Both the position numbers and the translations under genes were made by a program. Below, piece after piece: positions 54,295 through 63,242 of a DNA stretch of 64,000 nt. The stretch's first letter is position 1. Every line of letters begins with the position of its first letter. The stretch covers positions 62,001 through 126,000 of the forward strand of contig NZ_JQJH01000012.1 in NCBI RefSeq assembly GCF_000745425.1, written 5' to 3'. The notes below the pieces were generated by a model that was given only the letters and a program-made list of their open reading frames with translations, searched no databases and was not told the DNA's origin. This stretch comes from Beijerinckia mobilis. GTDB taxonomy: Bacteria > Pseudomonadota > Alphaproteobacteria > Rhizobiales > Beijerinckiaceae.

Positions 54295-55428
54295 ATGTTG
54301 AGCTTGCACCTGGTTGCGACAATCGGCAGCGGATGTGACAACACCGCCTCGGCAGGAAGAATAAGGGTCCCATTCGTACAAAGTCTCAGTGAGTCATTCT
54401 CGATGGGACCTGGTATTAAGGCGTCGATTGCCTTGATCGCATACATCCTGATGTTTCTGATGCCTGTCGTTGCCAGCGCGCAACGCATCACCGGCGCCGG
54501 CGCAACATTCCCGGCACCGCTTTATCTGCAATGGGGCGAAGCAGCCTATCGCGCGATTGGCATAGAACTCGATTATCGCGCCATCGGCTCGGCCGGCGGC
54601 CAGGAGCAAATTCTCAATCGCACCGTCGATTTCGGCGCTTCGGATGCCCCGATGGATGCGGCAACCCTGGAACAAGGTCATCTGTTGCAAGTCCCGACCG
54701 TTATGGGTGCGGTGGTCGGCATCATCAACCTGCCGGGGATTGCCGCTGACGAATTAAAACTATCGGAAACATTGGTGGCCGATATTTACGCTGGCACAAT
54801 CAAGCGCTGGAATGATCCCCGTATCGCCGAAGTCAATCCCGGTCTCAAACTGCCCGATCTCGCCATCACCCCGATTCACCGCGCAGAGGGATCGGGAACA
54901 ACCTTCGTCTGGACATCCTATCTCTCCGCCGTCAGCCCGCAATGGAGGACTACGGCAGGTGCTGCAACCTCAATCCATTGGCCGGCGGGCAAGGGCGCCC
55001 GGGGCAATGAAGGTGTCGCCGCCGTTGTTCGCAAGACCACGGGGAGCATCGGCTATGTGGAAAGCGTCTATGCCAGCGCGAACAATCTGACGACGATCCA
55101 ACTCCGCAACAAATCGGGCCATTATGTCGCGCCTTCGGTCGCGGCCTTCGAGGCCGCCGCAGCGCAGGCGGATTGGCTTGAGGCGAAAAATTTCGCCGTG
55201 AACATCATCAATATGCCGGGAGAAGCGAGCTGGCCGATCGTCTCGGCGACCTTCATCCTTCTGCCAGGAGACCCGCAAGAGCCGAAACAGCAGGCCAATG
55301 TCGTGAAATTCTTCAATTGGGCCTATAATAACGGCGCGGAAATCGCGGCGAACCTGCATTATGTTCCGCTGCCCCGGACGGTGCGCGACGCGGCCCTTGC
55401 CGCGATGGACCGCCCGATCAAGAACTAA
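54295..55428 (+). CDS. pstS: Phosphate ABC transporter substrate-binding protein PstS
   Basis: Periplasmic phosphate receptor. Seen in the sequence: a signal peptide (KASIALIAYILMFLMPVVASAQ region), then ITGAGATFPAPLYLQW, the phosphate-binding YRAIGSAGGQEQIL with FGASDAPMD, and HRAEGSGTTFVWTSYL, all ligand loops of PstS. No pstC, pstA, pstB or phoU follows, so it is an orphan here. Two starts compete: 54295 with GGAGAGAG upstream, giving 377 residues with a 36-residue leader before the signal peptide, and 54403, which opens directly before the signal peptide but lies in a family A palindrome and lacks a ribosome site. I give the first. Confidence 0.9.
   Translation: MLSLHLVATIGSGCDNTASAGRIRVPFVQSLSESFSMGPGIKASIALIAYILMFLMPVVASAQRITGAGATFPAPLYLQWGEAAYRAIGIELDYRAIGSAGGQEQILNRTVDFGASDAPMDAATLEQGHLLQVPTVMGAVVGIINLPGIAADELKLSETLVADIYAGTIKRWNDPRIAEVNPGLKLPDLAITPIHRAEGSGTTFVWTSYLSAVSPQWRTTAGAATSIHWPAGKGARGNEGVAAVVRKTTGSIGYVESVYASANNLTTIQLRNKSGHYVAPSVAAFEAAAAQADWLEAKNFAVNIINMPGEASWPIVSATFILLPGDPQEPKQQANVVKFFNWAYNNGAEIAANLHYVPLPRTVRDAALAAMDRPIKN
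54381..54411. repeat. Family A palindrome over the pstS start region (copy 4)
   Basis: AAGTCTCAGTGAG - TCATT - CTCGATGGGACCT. The left arm differs from the 23455 copy at one position and the TCATT loop is identical, while the right arm has changed (CGATGGGACCT for CATTGAGACTT). The ATG at 54403 is inside this right arm. Confidence 0.8.
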
Positions 55429-55939
55429 TCGGTGGCGCTGGCCGCGATTGCACCGTACTGGACCGATGTCCTCGTCTTCCAATCAGCAGCATTGTCGATA
55501 GGAGACCAGCAGCTCCGCCCGACGTCACACCGTCGCCCTGTCATATGCTTGTTACATTCTTGCGAACTACTTTCCTGGACATCCACGACAAACTTGAACC
55601 ACAAAAATTTCGCTAACGACGCCAGGACTTCAGCCCTAACTGCATCACCGGGCATTCACCCAGGCCGCGATGAAGATGTGATACTACTATTTGTATGCAA
55701 AATACATTCTATTGGTGTGCTTAGAGCATTTTCAAGTGGAGCAGTTCGGAGACATCCCAACATGCTCTAGCACGCTACGACAACGACAAGTTCTTCGAGG
55801 TCATTATTCTTGCGAGGCGTTTCCTTTCCGATCTCGGAGGTTCGCCCATTCTCACCGATTGGAACCAAACCGAACTCTTGCCAAACTCTCTGAAATGGAC
55901 GCGCACGGACAGGATCCTTCAGGGGAGCGTGGGATAGCG
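55429..55939. other. Intergenic region upstream of the phosphodiesterase-cyclase operon
   Basis: A 511-base gap with no gene. It contains a family D element of the long subtype at 55722-55769. The part 55540-55720 is AT-rich and is the probable promoter zone of the operon starting at 55940. Confidence 0.55.
55722..55769. repeat. Dispersed palindrome, family D (long subtype, copy 8)
   Basis: TAGAGCATTTTCAAGTGGAG, CAGTTCGGAGACATCCCAAC, ATGCTCTA: nearly identical to 34806-34852. Confidence 0.8.
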
Positions 55940-56848
55940 ATGAACGAAGCTCTGCCTCCGCCTTTTGATGATATGGCCGGTTGCGCCGGTTCACCGCGTG
56001 CGCTGTTCAAACGCGCGGAAGAGACATTGGCCGAGCGCCGCTCACATCCGCCCGATATGTCCGGCGCGGTTTCGGAAGCACTCAAAACAATCTTATACGG
56101 CGAGGAGCCACCACCAGACATTGTCGCGGCGGGACAGGCGATCGCCGAGGCGGTGACAGCTTATGCCCATTCCCGCGCCAACGCCAACGAGCCAGCCTAT
56201 CACAATCAATATCACCAGGCCGAAGCAACGGTGGCGATGGGGTGGCTTTGTGCGGTGGCACGTCGCCTCGGCCTTCTCGATGCCGCCACCGCCATGGCGG
56301 GTGTTCTGGCGATGGCCGGGCATGACTTGCGCCATGATGGTTCCAACCCCGCCGCCGGTGTCCTGGAGGCGCATTCAGCAACGCTCACCGTCGAACTCGC
56401 CGCACGCGCGGGCCTTGATGAAAGTACACAGGCGACGATCCGCCGCGTGATTATGGCGACCGACCCACTGCGCTGCAGCGAGGAGCGGGCTGGCGATGAC
56501 CTGATTTGCCGGCTCGGCCAGGAAGCGGATCTTTTCGGCAGCCTTACGCCTGTGCTCGGCTGGCGGCTCGGCCAATCCCTCGCCCGGGAGACGCATGCCG
56601 TCGCCTATGATCCCGAGCCGCCTCTCGACAGTTTTGCCGGGCGGTTGCAATTGTTAAGATCACGCCAGCCGGCGTCGCCTGCCGGACGGCAATTGGGCCT
56701 TGATGCAGCGGTCGCCGATCAGATCGCCACTCTGGCAATATTCGGTGACGGCGATCCGCAGCAGGGAGCCGCTTGCCTCGATGCACGCCCGTTCACCGAG
56801 GCGCGGGCAGACTACCTCGCGGCATTGGCAGCAATAGGTTCACGATGA
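55940..56848 (+). CDS. Class I-type cyclic nucleotide phosphodiesterase (HD fold)
   Basis: Predicted 3',5'-cyclic nucleotide phosphodiesterase. Seen in the sequence: Tyr-His-Asn-x-x-His (YHNQYHQAEATVAM), then AGHDLRHDGSNP, which matches the class I signature His-Asp-x-x-His-x-Gly, then a Glu-x-His (LEAHSA) and the MATDPL helix end with an Asp, in the order used by eukaryotic PDEs. The protein has 302 residues. Class I PDEs are uncommon in bacteria. The stop overlaps the start of the adenylate cyclase gene (ATGA), so the two enzymes are made together. The start at 55940 follows AGGGGAGCGTGGG. The substrate (cAMP or cGMP) is inferred from the partner. Confidence 0.82.
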   Translation: MNEALPPPFDDMAGCAGSPRALFKRAEETLAERRSHPPDMSGAVSEALKTILYGEEPPPDIVAAGQAIAEAVTAYAHSRANANEPAYHNQYHQAEATVAMGWLCAVARRLGLLDAATAMAGVLAMAGHDLRHDGSNPAAGVLEAHSATLTVELAARAGLDESTQATIRRVIMATDPLRCSEERAGDDLICRLGQEADLFGSLTPVLGWRLGQSLARETHAVAYDPEPPLDSFAGRLQLLRSRQPASPAGRQLGLDAAVADQIATLAIFGDGDPQQGAACLDARPFTEARADYLAALAAIGSR

Positions 56849-58956
56849 GGGTTCGGGCGCAGCTCAGCTTTACGATCACCATCCTGATTGCGTTCACCCT
56901 GGTGTTTGCCTTCGGTCTCGGTTTGGCCGTCCTGGGTTTCCGCAGCGCCGGCGAACGCGCTGCCGTAGCGACGGCCAACGTCAATCTCGGTGAGGTCGTC
57001 GCCACAGTCGCCGCGCGGACCAATGCGCTGGTACGGCCGGCGCTCGCGCTCGTGCGCTTCCTCGCCGATACGGGCATCACCGTCGAGGCACCCTTCGATG
57101 CCCATGCGGGAGAACAATTGCTCGCCGTTCTGGCGGCGGCGCCGGAGATTCGGACGATATCCGTTGCGTGGCCCGACGGTTCCCTGCTGCAAGCGGCGCC
57201 GGTTGCAATTGTTCCTCCGGCAAATATGCCTGAGACTCCAGCCCATGCGGCCTATGTCCTGGCCTTCAGCCGACCCGGCGCGCCGTTGAAGCAATGGATC
57301 TTCCTCGCCGCAGATCATAGCGTGCTGCACAGCATCACTTTCGGGGCCATCGATGATCCACGCCGTACACAATGGTATCTGCAGGCGCGCAACCCCGGCG
57401 TTTACGTTTCGACCCCCTATCGGCTCGGGCTCTCCCAGCGCGTAGGATTGAGCATCAGCAGCCAGCTCGCTGGTGGCGGAGTCGTTTCCGTCGATGTCAC
57501 ACTCTCCAGTCTCGGCACCTTCCTGCGGGCGCAGCAAGTCACGCCGAACACGCTCGCCTTTCTTTTCAGCGATCTCGGCATCCTGCTCGCCTATCCGGAT
57601 GACAGCCTCGCTGTGGACACAGCTGACGACGGGCATGTCAAATGGACCACATTGCAGGCGACGGGCGATGCGCTGCTCGGCGCCACCTGGGATGCCTATG
57701 CGACCGGCCAGCTTGTCCCCGGACATGACGCGCAATTCACCGTCGGCGAGACCGAGATGCTGGCGCGGCTGGAATCGATCGAAAGCCTGGCAAATCCACC
57801 GGTTCTTGTCGCGGTTGTAGCCCCTCGCAGCGACTTTACCGCCGCCGTCGATGAATCGGTCCACAAAGGGACACTTTACGCAATCGGCGCCTTTATGGTT
57901 GGTCTGGGGGTGATCAGTCTCTTGTCCTGGCGCATCGCCCGCCCGCTCGGCGTCCTGACACGAGAGGCTCAGGCGATCCGTCGTTTCGAGCTCTCGGTTC
58001 CCCTGCTCCTGCGCAGCCGCATTACCGAAGTGGAGCGTCTCACCGAGGCGATGGCGGCGATGAAGCGGACACTGAGCAGTTTCGCGGCCTATCTGCCGCG
58101 CGATCTCGTGCGCCAATTCCTTCTCGCTGGGACCGAGCCGCGTCTCGGCGGCGAGCGTGTGACACTCAGCGTCATGTTCAGCGACATACAGGGATTCACC
58201 ACAGTCGCGGAAAAACTCGATCCGATGGAATTGACGAACATTACTTCGGTCTATTTCGACGCGGTCACACGCGAACTTCTCGCCTGCGGCGGGACCATCG
58301 ATAAATATATCGGTGATGCGGTCATGGCCTTCTGGAATGCGCCGAGCCGCGATCCGCACCATGCGAGCAACGCCTGCGCGGCGGCTTTGCGCGCCCGCGC
58401 GGTAACTGTGCGGCTGGCGAAGGAATTCATCGCACGCGGCTGGCCGGCGCTCCCAACCCGCTTCGGGGTTCATACGGGCGTCGCAGTCGTCGGTAATGTC
58501 GGCTCCAGCGACCGCATGACTTATACCGCTATGGGCGGCATGGTGAATCTCGCCAACCGGCTGGAAGGTTTGAACAAGCTCTATGGCACACAGATTCTCG
58601 TCAGCGAGGCGACACGCGCGGAAGCCGGCCCCGGGTTCGTGTTTCGCTCGGTCGATATTGTCATCGTCAAGGGAGCGGAAGCACCTCTGCCGGTCCACGA
58701 ACTGGTCGGCTTGCGTGATCACGAGGCGCCTCCGCAATTGCGTGCGCGGGAGGCCGATATAGCGACATTGAAAAGCTGGGAAGCCTGTGTCGAGGCCTAT
58801 CGCGAGGGGCGGTTCGATGCGGCACGGGAGGCACTGGCGGCAGTCCAGACGTCATGCACCTTTCCCGTCGCCGCAGTCTATGCCGAACGCCTGGCAGCTC
58901 TTGAAAGCGCGGCCCCGCCTGACTGGACACCCCTCGTTCGCCTGAATGTCAAATGA
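56845..58956 (+). CDS. Membrane adenylate/guanylate cyclase with Cache sensor and HAMP
   Basis: Class III nucleotide cyclase. Order of domains: membrane helix (about residues 8-32), a periplasmic Cache-type sensor (35-340), second membrane helix (345-365), HAMP (367-420), class III catalytic domain (about 430-620), and a C-terminal tail with a TPR-like pair of helices. Catalytic residues are all present: metal Asp447 (FSDIQGF) and Asp491 (IGDAVMAFW), Lys487 for the purine, Thr in the Tyr-Thr-Ala-Met-Gly position, then Asn and Arg of VNLANRLEG. The Thr in place of Asp suggests a IIIb-type adenylyl cyclase. At 703 residues it is complete. It begins inside the stop of the phosphodiesterase gene. 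Confidence 0.93.
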   Translation: MRVRAQLSFTITILIAFTLVFAFGLGLAVLGFRSAGERAAVATANVNLGEVVATVAARTNALVRPALALVRFLADTGITVEAPFDAHAGEQLLAVLAAAPEIRTISVAWPDGSLLQAAPVAIVPPANMPETPAHAAYVLAFSRPGAPLKQWIFLAADHSVLHSITFGAIDDPRRTQWYLQARNPGVYVSTPYRLGLSQRVGLSISSQLAGGGVVSVDVTLSSLGTFLRAQQVTPNTLAFLFSDLGILLAYPDDSLAVDTADDGHVKWTTLQATGDALLGATWDAYATGQLVPGHDAQFTVGETEMLARLESIESLANPPVLVAVVAPRSDFTAAVDESVHKGTLYAIGAFMVGLGVISLLSWRIARPLGVLTREAQAIRRFELSVPLLLRSRITEVERLTEAMAAMKRTLSSFAAYLPRDLVRQFLLAGTEPRLGGERVTLSVMFSDIQGFTTVAEKLDPMELTNITSVYFDAVTRELLACGGTIDKYIGDAVMAFWNAPSRDPHHASNACAAALRARAVTVRLAKEFIARGWPALPTRFGVHTGVAVVGNVGSSDRMTYTAMGGMVNLANRLEGLNKLYGTQILVSEATRAEAGPGFVFRSVDIVIVKGAEAPLPVHELVGLRDHEAPPQLRAREADIATLKSWEACVEAYREGRFDAAREALAAVQTSCTFPVAAVYAERLAALESAAPPDWTPLVRLNVK

Positions 58957-59050
58957 GGCCGGATTCCGATGCACGGAAGCCGGTGAAATCAGACTTCTAC
59001 ATGGGCGAGGCGATAGGTTTTCCTCCACTGGTGGTCAACGGGAAATCGTA

Positions 59051-60073
59051 ATGGAAGACAACGGCCGCAAACGAATCAAGATCGCGTTGCAGGGGGGCGG
59101 TTCGCATGGCGCCTTCACCTGGGGGGTTCTGGACCGGCTGCTCGAAGACCCTCGGCTTGAAATCGAGGCTGTCGTCGGGACGAGCGCCGGTGCAATGAAT
59201 GCCGCCGTACTCGTCAATGGCCTGGCATGCGGAGGTCCCGCGACGGCACGCAAACAGCTGCATACGTTCTGGCATGGCGTATCCGATCTTGCCGAAGCCT
59301 CGCCCTTGCAGCCGAGCCCGTTCGACCGGCTACTCGGTCACGGCAACATGGATTTTTCACCATCATGGCTGATCGCCGATGTGTTGAACAAAGTCTTCTC
59401 ACCATACGATTTGAACCCGGCAAACATCAATCCGCTGAAGCAATTGCTGGAGGACATCATCGATTTCCCACAATTGCGGAAGGGCAAGGAACCCGCGCTG
59501 TTCATTAGCGCCACAAATGTTCTCACCGGCCGTTTACGTGTCTTCGAACGCGACGAGATCAGCGTCGACACCATCATGGCCTCCGCCTGTCTCCCGATGA
59601 TCTTCCATGCAGTCGAGATCGAGGGGGAACATTATTGGGATGGCGGCTATTGCGGCAACCCGCCGATCTTTCCCCTGATCTATATGGGCGGTGGACCGGA
59701 CATTGTGATCGTCCAGCTCAATCCGATCAACATACCGGCGGTGCCACGGGATGTGCGCGGCATCATCGATCGCGTCAATACGCTCGCCTTCAACTCCTCC
59801 CTCATGCGGGAGATGCGGATGATCAAATTCATCACCGATCTGATCGACAAGGGCCAGTTGCCGTCAGAACATTTCCTGCGGCTAAACATCCACACGATCG
59901 ATGCCGAAAACGAACTCGCCGCTCTCAATGCCTCATCCAAGCTCAATGCCGACAGAGGCTTCCTGCGCTATTTGCATGAACTCGGCGTCGCCAAGGCCGA
60001 AGCCTTTCTGACGGCGCATTTCGATGCAATCGGCCATCGCTCGAGCACGGACATTATGGACAAATTCTTCTGA
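59051..60073 (+). CDS. Patatin-like phospholipase
   Basis: Serine hydrolase of the patatin family, acting on lipids or polyhydroxybutyrate granules. Seen in the sequence: oxyanion loop GGGSHGAFTWG, nucleophile Ser45 in Gly-Thr-Ser-Ala-Gly, and catalytic Asp197 in Asp-Gly-Gly (WDGGYCGNPP). The C-terminal part (PDIVIVQLNPINIPAVPRDV and on) is of the type found beside hydroxybutyrate genes in rhizobia. With the start at 59051 it has 340 residues. The gene is 94 bases after the cyclase, so co-transcription is possible but not shown. It converges with the DUF3141 gene at a strong terminator. Confidence 0.93.
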   Translation: MEDNGRKRIKIALQGGGSHGAFTWGVLDRLLEDPRLEIEAVVGTSAGAMNAAVLVNGLACGGPATARKQLHTFWHGVSDLAEASPLQPSPFDRLLGHGNMDFSPSWLIADVLNKVFSPYDLNPANINPLKQLLEDIIDFPQLRKGKEPALFISATNVLTGRLRVFERDEISVDTIMASACLPMIFHAVEIEGEHYWDGGYCGNPPIFPLIYMGGGPDIVIVQLNPINIPAVPRDVRGIIDRVNTLAFNSSLMREMRMIKFITDLIDKGQLPSEHFLRLNIHTIDAENELAALNASSKLNADRGFLRYLHELGVAKAEAFLTAHFDAIGHRSSTDIMDKFF

Positions 60074-60078
60074 AAGCA

Positions 60079-60112
60079 AAAACCGCATCGATCAGGAGAT
60101 CGATGCGGTTTT
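60079..60112. terminator. Bidirectional terminator between patatin and DUF3141 genes
   Basis: Perfect 15-base arms AAAACCGCATCGATC / GATCGATGCGGTTTT with an AGGA loop. A-rich sequence on the left and T-rich on the right allow it to end transcripts from both directions. Confidence 0.85.
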
Positions 60113-60170
60113 GTAAACACTTCGATCGGCCATCAGGAGAGAGAGCCCCCCTCACCGGATGCCGTATGGA

Positions 60171-62579
60171 TTACTGGGCTGCGTTGGTCACCTGTGACAA
60201 CGGATCATTGAGAACATCCACGGTCGCCGGTTCAAGGCCGAGCAGATGATGGAAACGCTGGAGCATACCAAACGTATGCGGCTCCATTTCATCGAGAGGA
60301 CCGGGAACGAATTGCACCACGGCGACCGCCTTGCGGCGTTCCTCCGGAGTCCGCAACATTTCCGGCAGGGCGTCGATCGCGGCCTCGCCGGCATATTCGA
60401 CGATCAGGCTCTGTTCGTGAATGATCTGGGCACGGGTCGCGATCGGCAGAGAACGGAACGGTTCATCCTGCGTAAGCACGCGGGCGGAACGCTCCAGCCG
60501 GTCGCGGCGAACCGTGCCGCGCGCCTCGGCCAGCAGGATGAGCATGCGGATGACGGCCTCGATGAAACCACCGGAATTCACATGCAGCAAAGCCGACTGC
60601 ACCTCCGGCAGCGCCACCAGTTCCTGCTTCGATTTATGGGTGCGCTCGAAGGAATAATCGCGGCCGAACCAATGCATCATCGGCGTCGCATAGAGCGAGA
60701 AGAACGTCACCTCATACCAGGCGTCGCGCAAGTCGCGGAAGATGTCGAACGTCTGCTCCAGGGCATCCGCCAACAATTTTTCCATCAGCACGAAGAGATT
60801 ATCTTTCTCGACCGGCTTGCGGGCCTCGCCAACACTCTTTGCGAGCTGTTCAACCGGGGCGATCAGCGGATTGCGCGAGGAGAACATCGCCCGCTGAAGC
60901 CTCAACGGATGCAGAGCCCGTCCGAGTTCAGCAGTAGCCTGCGTCACGGTCGCTTGCACCCATGGGCGCAGGAACACGTCGTAAAGCTCGCCCTGCAGCT
61001 CGGAAAGGCGCTGCACGGCGGCGAAGGGAACTTCGTCCTCCCGGCCGTCGGAATAACCCGGAAGATCGCTCAATTTGCGCTCGGCGAAGGAAACCCTGAA
61101 ATGAGCGTCCTGCCCTTCACCCGTGATCTCGTCGATCATCATTTCATAGAGGCCGGGCGCGAGTGCCTCGATGGTCTTCAGCGTGGAAGACACCTCGGTG
61201 TGCTCACGTTTGGCGATCGAGGACGACACGAAAATGCCGAGATGCCCGATCTTCTCGTGGATCATGTAAATGATCCGCTGGCCGCGTATGCGGATCTCGG
61301 TCTCGTCCGTATAAGCGTCGATGATCCAGTTGATGGCCTGTTTCACCGGCGTGATATTGTCGCCATGGCTGGCGAAGACGATGATAGGGGAACGGACCTG
61401 CTTGACGTCCAGCAGGCGGCCATGCTCCAGGAAAGCCTCGTTGCGGGCAAGCTTGTTCCCCACGAACAATTGCCGCACGATCCAGACGATCTCGGCCTCG
61501 TTCAGCAGAAAGAATCCGCTCCACCATTTCTCGAATTCGAGGAAACGGCTGCGTTCGGTATCCACTTTCTCGAACAGGTCGTAATATTTGCGGAACCAGG
61601 TACGGCCCGGATTGAGCATCTCGAAATTGAGGACGAGCCAGGCGCCGTCAAAAAGCCCGTCACCCAAATCCGACATCAGCATCGGCTGGATTTCGCCGCC
61701 GAAGAGCCCGGCATTGTAGCGCATGGGATTGACGCCGATCTCACCGGACCAAGTCTCCACCGGCGCTCCATTGAGCACCAGCGGGCCGGTAAGATCGGGA
61801 TTCGAGGCACCGAGGATGAGCGTTGCCCAGCCGCCCTGGCAATTGCCGATGACGACAGGCTTCGGCGCATCCGGGTGCTGCTCCTGCACATAACGCACGA
61901 AGCCGGCCTCGGCGCGGGTAACATCGGCCAACGTCTGGCCAGGCTCCGGTGCGCGGGTGAAGCTGACGAAATAGACCTGATGGCCAGTCTTGAGCGCCAC
62001 ACCCACCTGGCTATCCATCTTGAACCCGCCGATACCGGCGCCGTGCCCGGCTCTGGGATCGATGATGATATAGGGCCGCTTGTCAGCGGCGATCGTCACA
62101 CCCTGCGGCGGCTTGATCTTCAGCAAAGCGTAATTGCAGGGCCTGGGAAGGCTGCGGCCGTCGACGACGACATCGTAATCATAGATCAGAACCGGCGGAC
62201 ACCCTTCGGCCTCATGGACGAAGAAAGTATCGCCGCGCTCACGCAAGGTATCGAGCGTCAGCACCGCCCGTTGGGCACGATCCGCCGCATAGTCTTGGGC
62301 CTCACGCAGCAAAGCAATCGGGCGGCGGTCTTCCTTCGTCGCCTCCGCGACCAGATTGGTCAAGGCATTGAAGGTCTCGCGCAGGCGCTCGCCATGGGTC
62401 GCGGAAATATTGTTGATATGCCGCGCGGCCGCCTTCGCGGTCAACTGACCCATTGACGACATATCGGCCAGTTGCGCCGTCAGCGCGACCGCACGCCGGC
62501 GCGCCGTGGAGGCATTGCCTGTGGAGGCCGACGAAAAGAATGAAGTCGCAAAATCTTTGGGCGTGAGGTGCGTGTTCAA
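60171..62579 (-). CDS. DUF3141 protein (alpha/beta hydrolase, PHA-synthase-like)
   Basis: Large cytosolic protein of the DUF3141 family, sometimes annotated as 3-hydroxyalkanoate synthetase. Seen in the sequence: an N-terminal helical region (about 1-140), then an alpha/beta-hydrolase domain with the nucleophile elbow IGNCQGGWA, in which Cys is in the position of the PHA synthase nucleophile, the acid in FASHGDNITPV, and a His in YMIHEKIGHLGIF. After about residue 470 a helical C-terminal region follows. A Cys nucleophile and the HGDNITP pattern fit the PHA synthase fold, but typical PhaC features are incomplete. At 802 residues it is full length. It faces the patatin gene, which hints at a shared role in polyhydroxybutyrate metabolism. 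Confidence 0.88.
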   Translation of the reverse strand: MNTHLTPKDFATSFFSSASTGNASTARRRAVALTAQLADMSSMGQLTAKAAARHINNISATHGERLRETFNALTNLVAEATKEDRRPIALLREAQDYAADRAQRAVLTLDTLRERGDTFFVHEAEGCPPVLIYDYDVVVDGRSLPRPCNYALLKIKPPQGVTIAADKRPYIIIDPRAGHGAGIGGFKMDSQVGVALKTGHQVYFVSFTRAPEPGQTLADVTRAEAGFVRYVQEQHPDAPKPVVIGNCQGGWATLILGASNPDLTGPLVLNGAPVETWSGEIGVNPMRYNAGLFGGEIQPMLMSDLGDGLFDGAWLVLNFEMLNPGRTWFRKYYDLFEKVDTERSRFLEFEKWWSGFFLLNEAEIVWIVRQLFVGNKLARNEAFLEHGRLLDVKQVRSPIIVFASHGDNITPVKQAINWIIDAYTDETEIRIRGQRIIYMIHEKIGHLGIFVSSSIAKREHTEVSSTLKTIEALAPGLYEMMIDEITGEGQDAHFRVSFAERKLSDLPGYSDGREDEVPFAAVQRLSELQGELYDVFLRPWVQATVTQATAELGRALHPLRLQRAMFSSRNPLIAPVEQLAKSVGEARKPVEKDNLFVLMEKLLADALEQTFDIFRDLRDAWYEVTFFSLYATPMMHWFGRDYSFERTHKSKQELVALPEVQSALLHVNSGGFIEAVIRMLILLAEARGTVRRDRLERSARVLTQDEPFRSLPIATRAQIIHEQSLIVEYAGEAAIDALPEMLRTPEERRKAVAVVQFVPGPLDEMEPHTFGMLQRFHHLLGLEPATVDVLNDPLSQVTNAAQ

Positions 62580-63242
62580 TCAACCCTCCAAGCCGTGTAT
62601 CCTCGATCGGATCCACATTGTCTCGTGATGGCGCGGTTTCTATAGGGCAATGTATCCGGTCCTGTCTCGAGCGCTTATCCATTCCCCGTTTTCACATAGC
62701 CCAATTTCATGACAGGAAAGCCTCGACAAGGAATCCTTGCACAGGGTCAAAGTCCGTGCGCCACCGCAAAATAGGATGCGCGTGCGCATGGAGGATCCGC
62801 TATTTCAAATCCGGTCTTTCCGTCGAAATCCCGACGAGAGCGAGGTCGTTTCCGGCCATCGGACAATCCCCCCGCCGATGATCGATTGACATCTCGAGGC
62901 CCCGAGCCAATTGCGCGAATAGCGACATCCTCTCCCACCATAGGACCATGAAGACGCGCGCCTGGATTGCTGGCAGGAGAACCGCGCTCACAGGTAGCAA
63001 GGATTACGAGCGGCCTCCCAAACCGGAGACACTTTTGCGCTCTTCAATAGGCGGTCAATATAACAATTTTGCGACAGTGGTCAGCGCCAGTTGCACCCAG
63101 AAGAACACCACAGGCCCGATGATTCTCCGGTTGTACCGCACACCAATACAGCGAAAGAGCCGTCCGGTTGGTTCCGAACGGCTCTCCATGAATGGCAAAC
63201 ACAGGGTTGATGACGCGGCGCTTTGGCAGCGCGCGATTTGCT
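62580..63242. other. Intergenic region between DUF3141 and the dehydratase gene
   Basis: About 660 bases with no supportable gene on either strand; short frames here have no family features. It holds the terminator of the dehydratase gene at 63156-63185 and the upstream region of the DUF3141 gene near 62580-62700. Confidence 0.5.
63156..63185 (-). terminator. Terminator downstream of the dehydratase gene
   Basis: Inverted repeat AGAGCCGTCCGG / CCGAACGGCTCT around TTGGTT, one mismatch, 57 bases beyond the stop of the minus-strand gene. On the minus strand the stem is followed by TTCGCTGT. Confidence 0.55.

Noticed and set aside
56812-58737. A 641-codon open frame on the minus strand
   Set aside because: Antisense shadow of the cyclase gene, with low-complexity charged composition and no family motif, while the sense frame has all catalytic motifs.
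55940-60073. Reading the phosphodiesterase-cyclase-patatin genes as a CBASS or Pycsar defence system
   Set aside because: There is no CD-NTase, the cyclase is a membrane Cache/HAMP sensor and not a soluble PycC type, the phosphodiesterase would counteract an alarm signal, the patatin is of a housekeeping type, and no defence genes are nearby.
60246-62456. A 736-codon open frame on the plus strand
   Set aside because: It lies entirely antisense to the DUF3141 gene and its translation is rich in Arg, His, Asp and Gln as expected for the complement of GC-rich coding DNA. No domain is visible.
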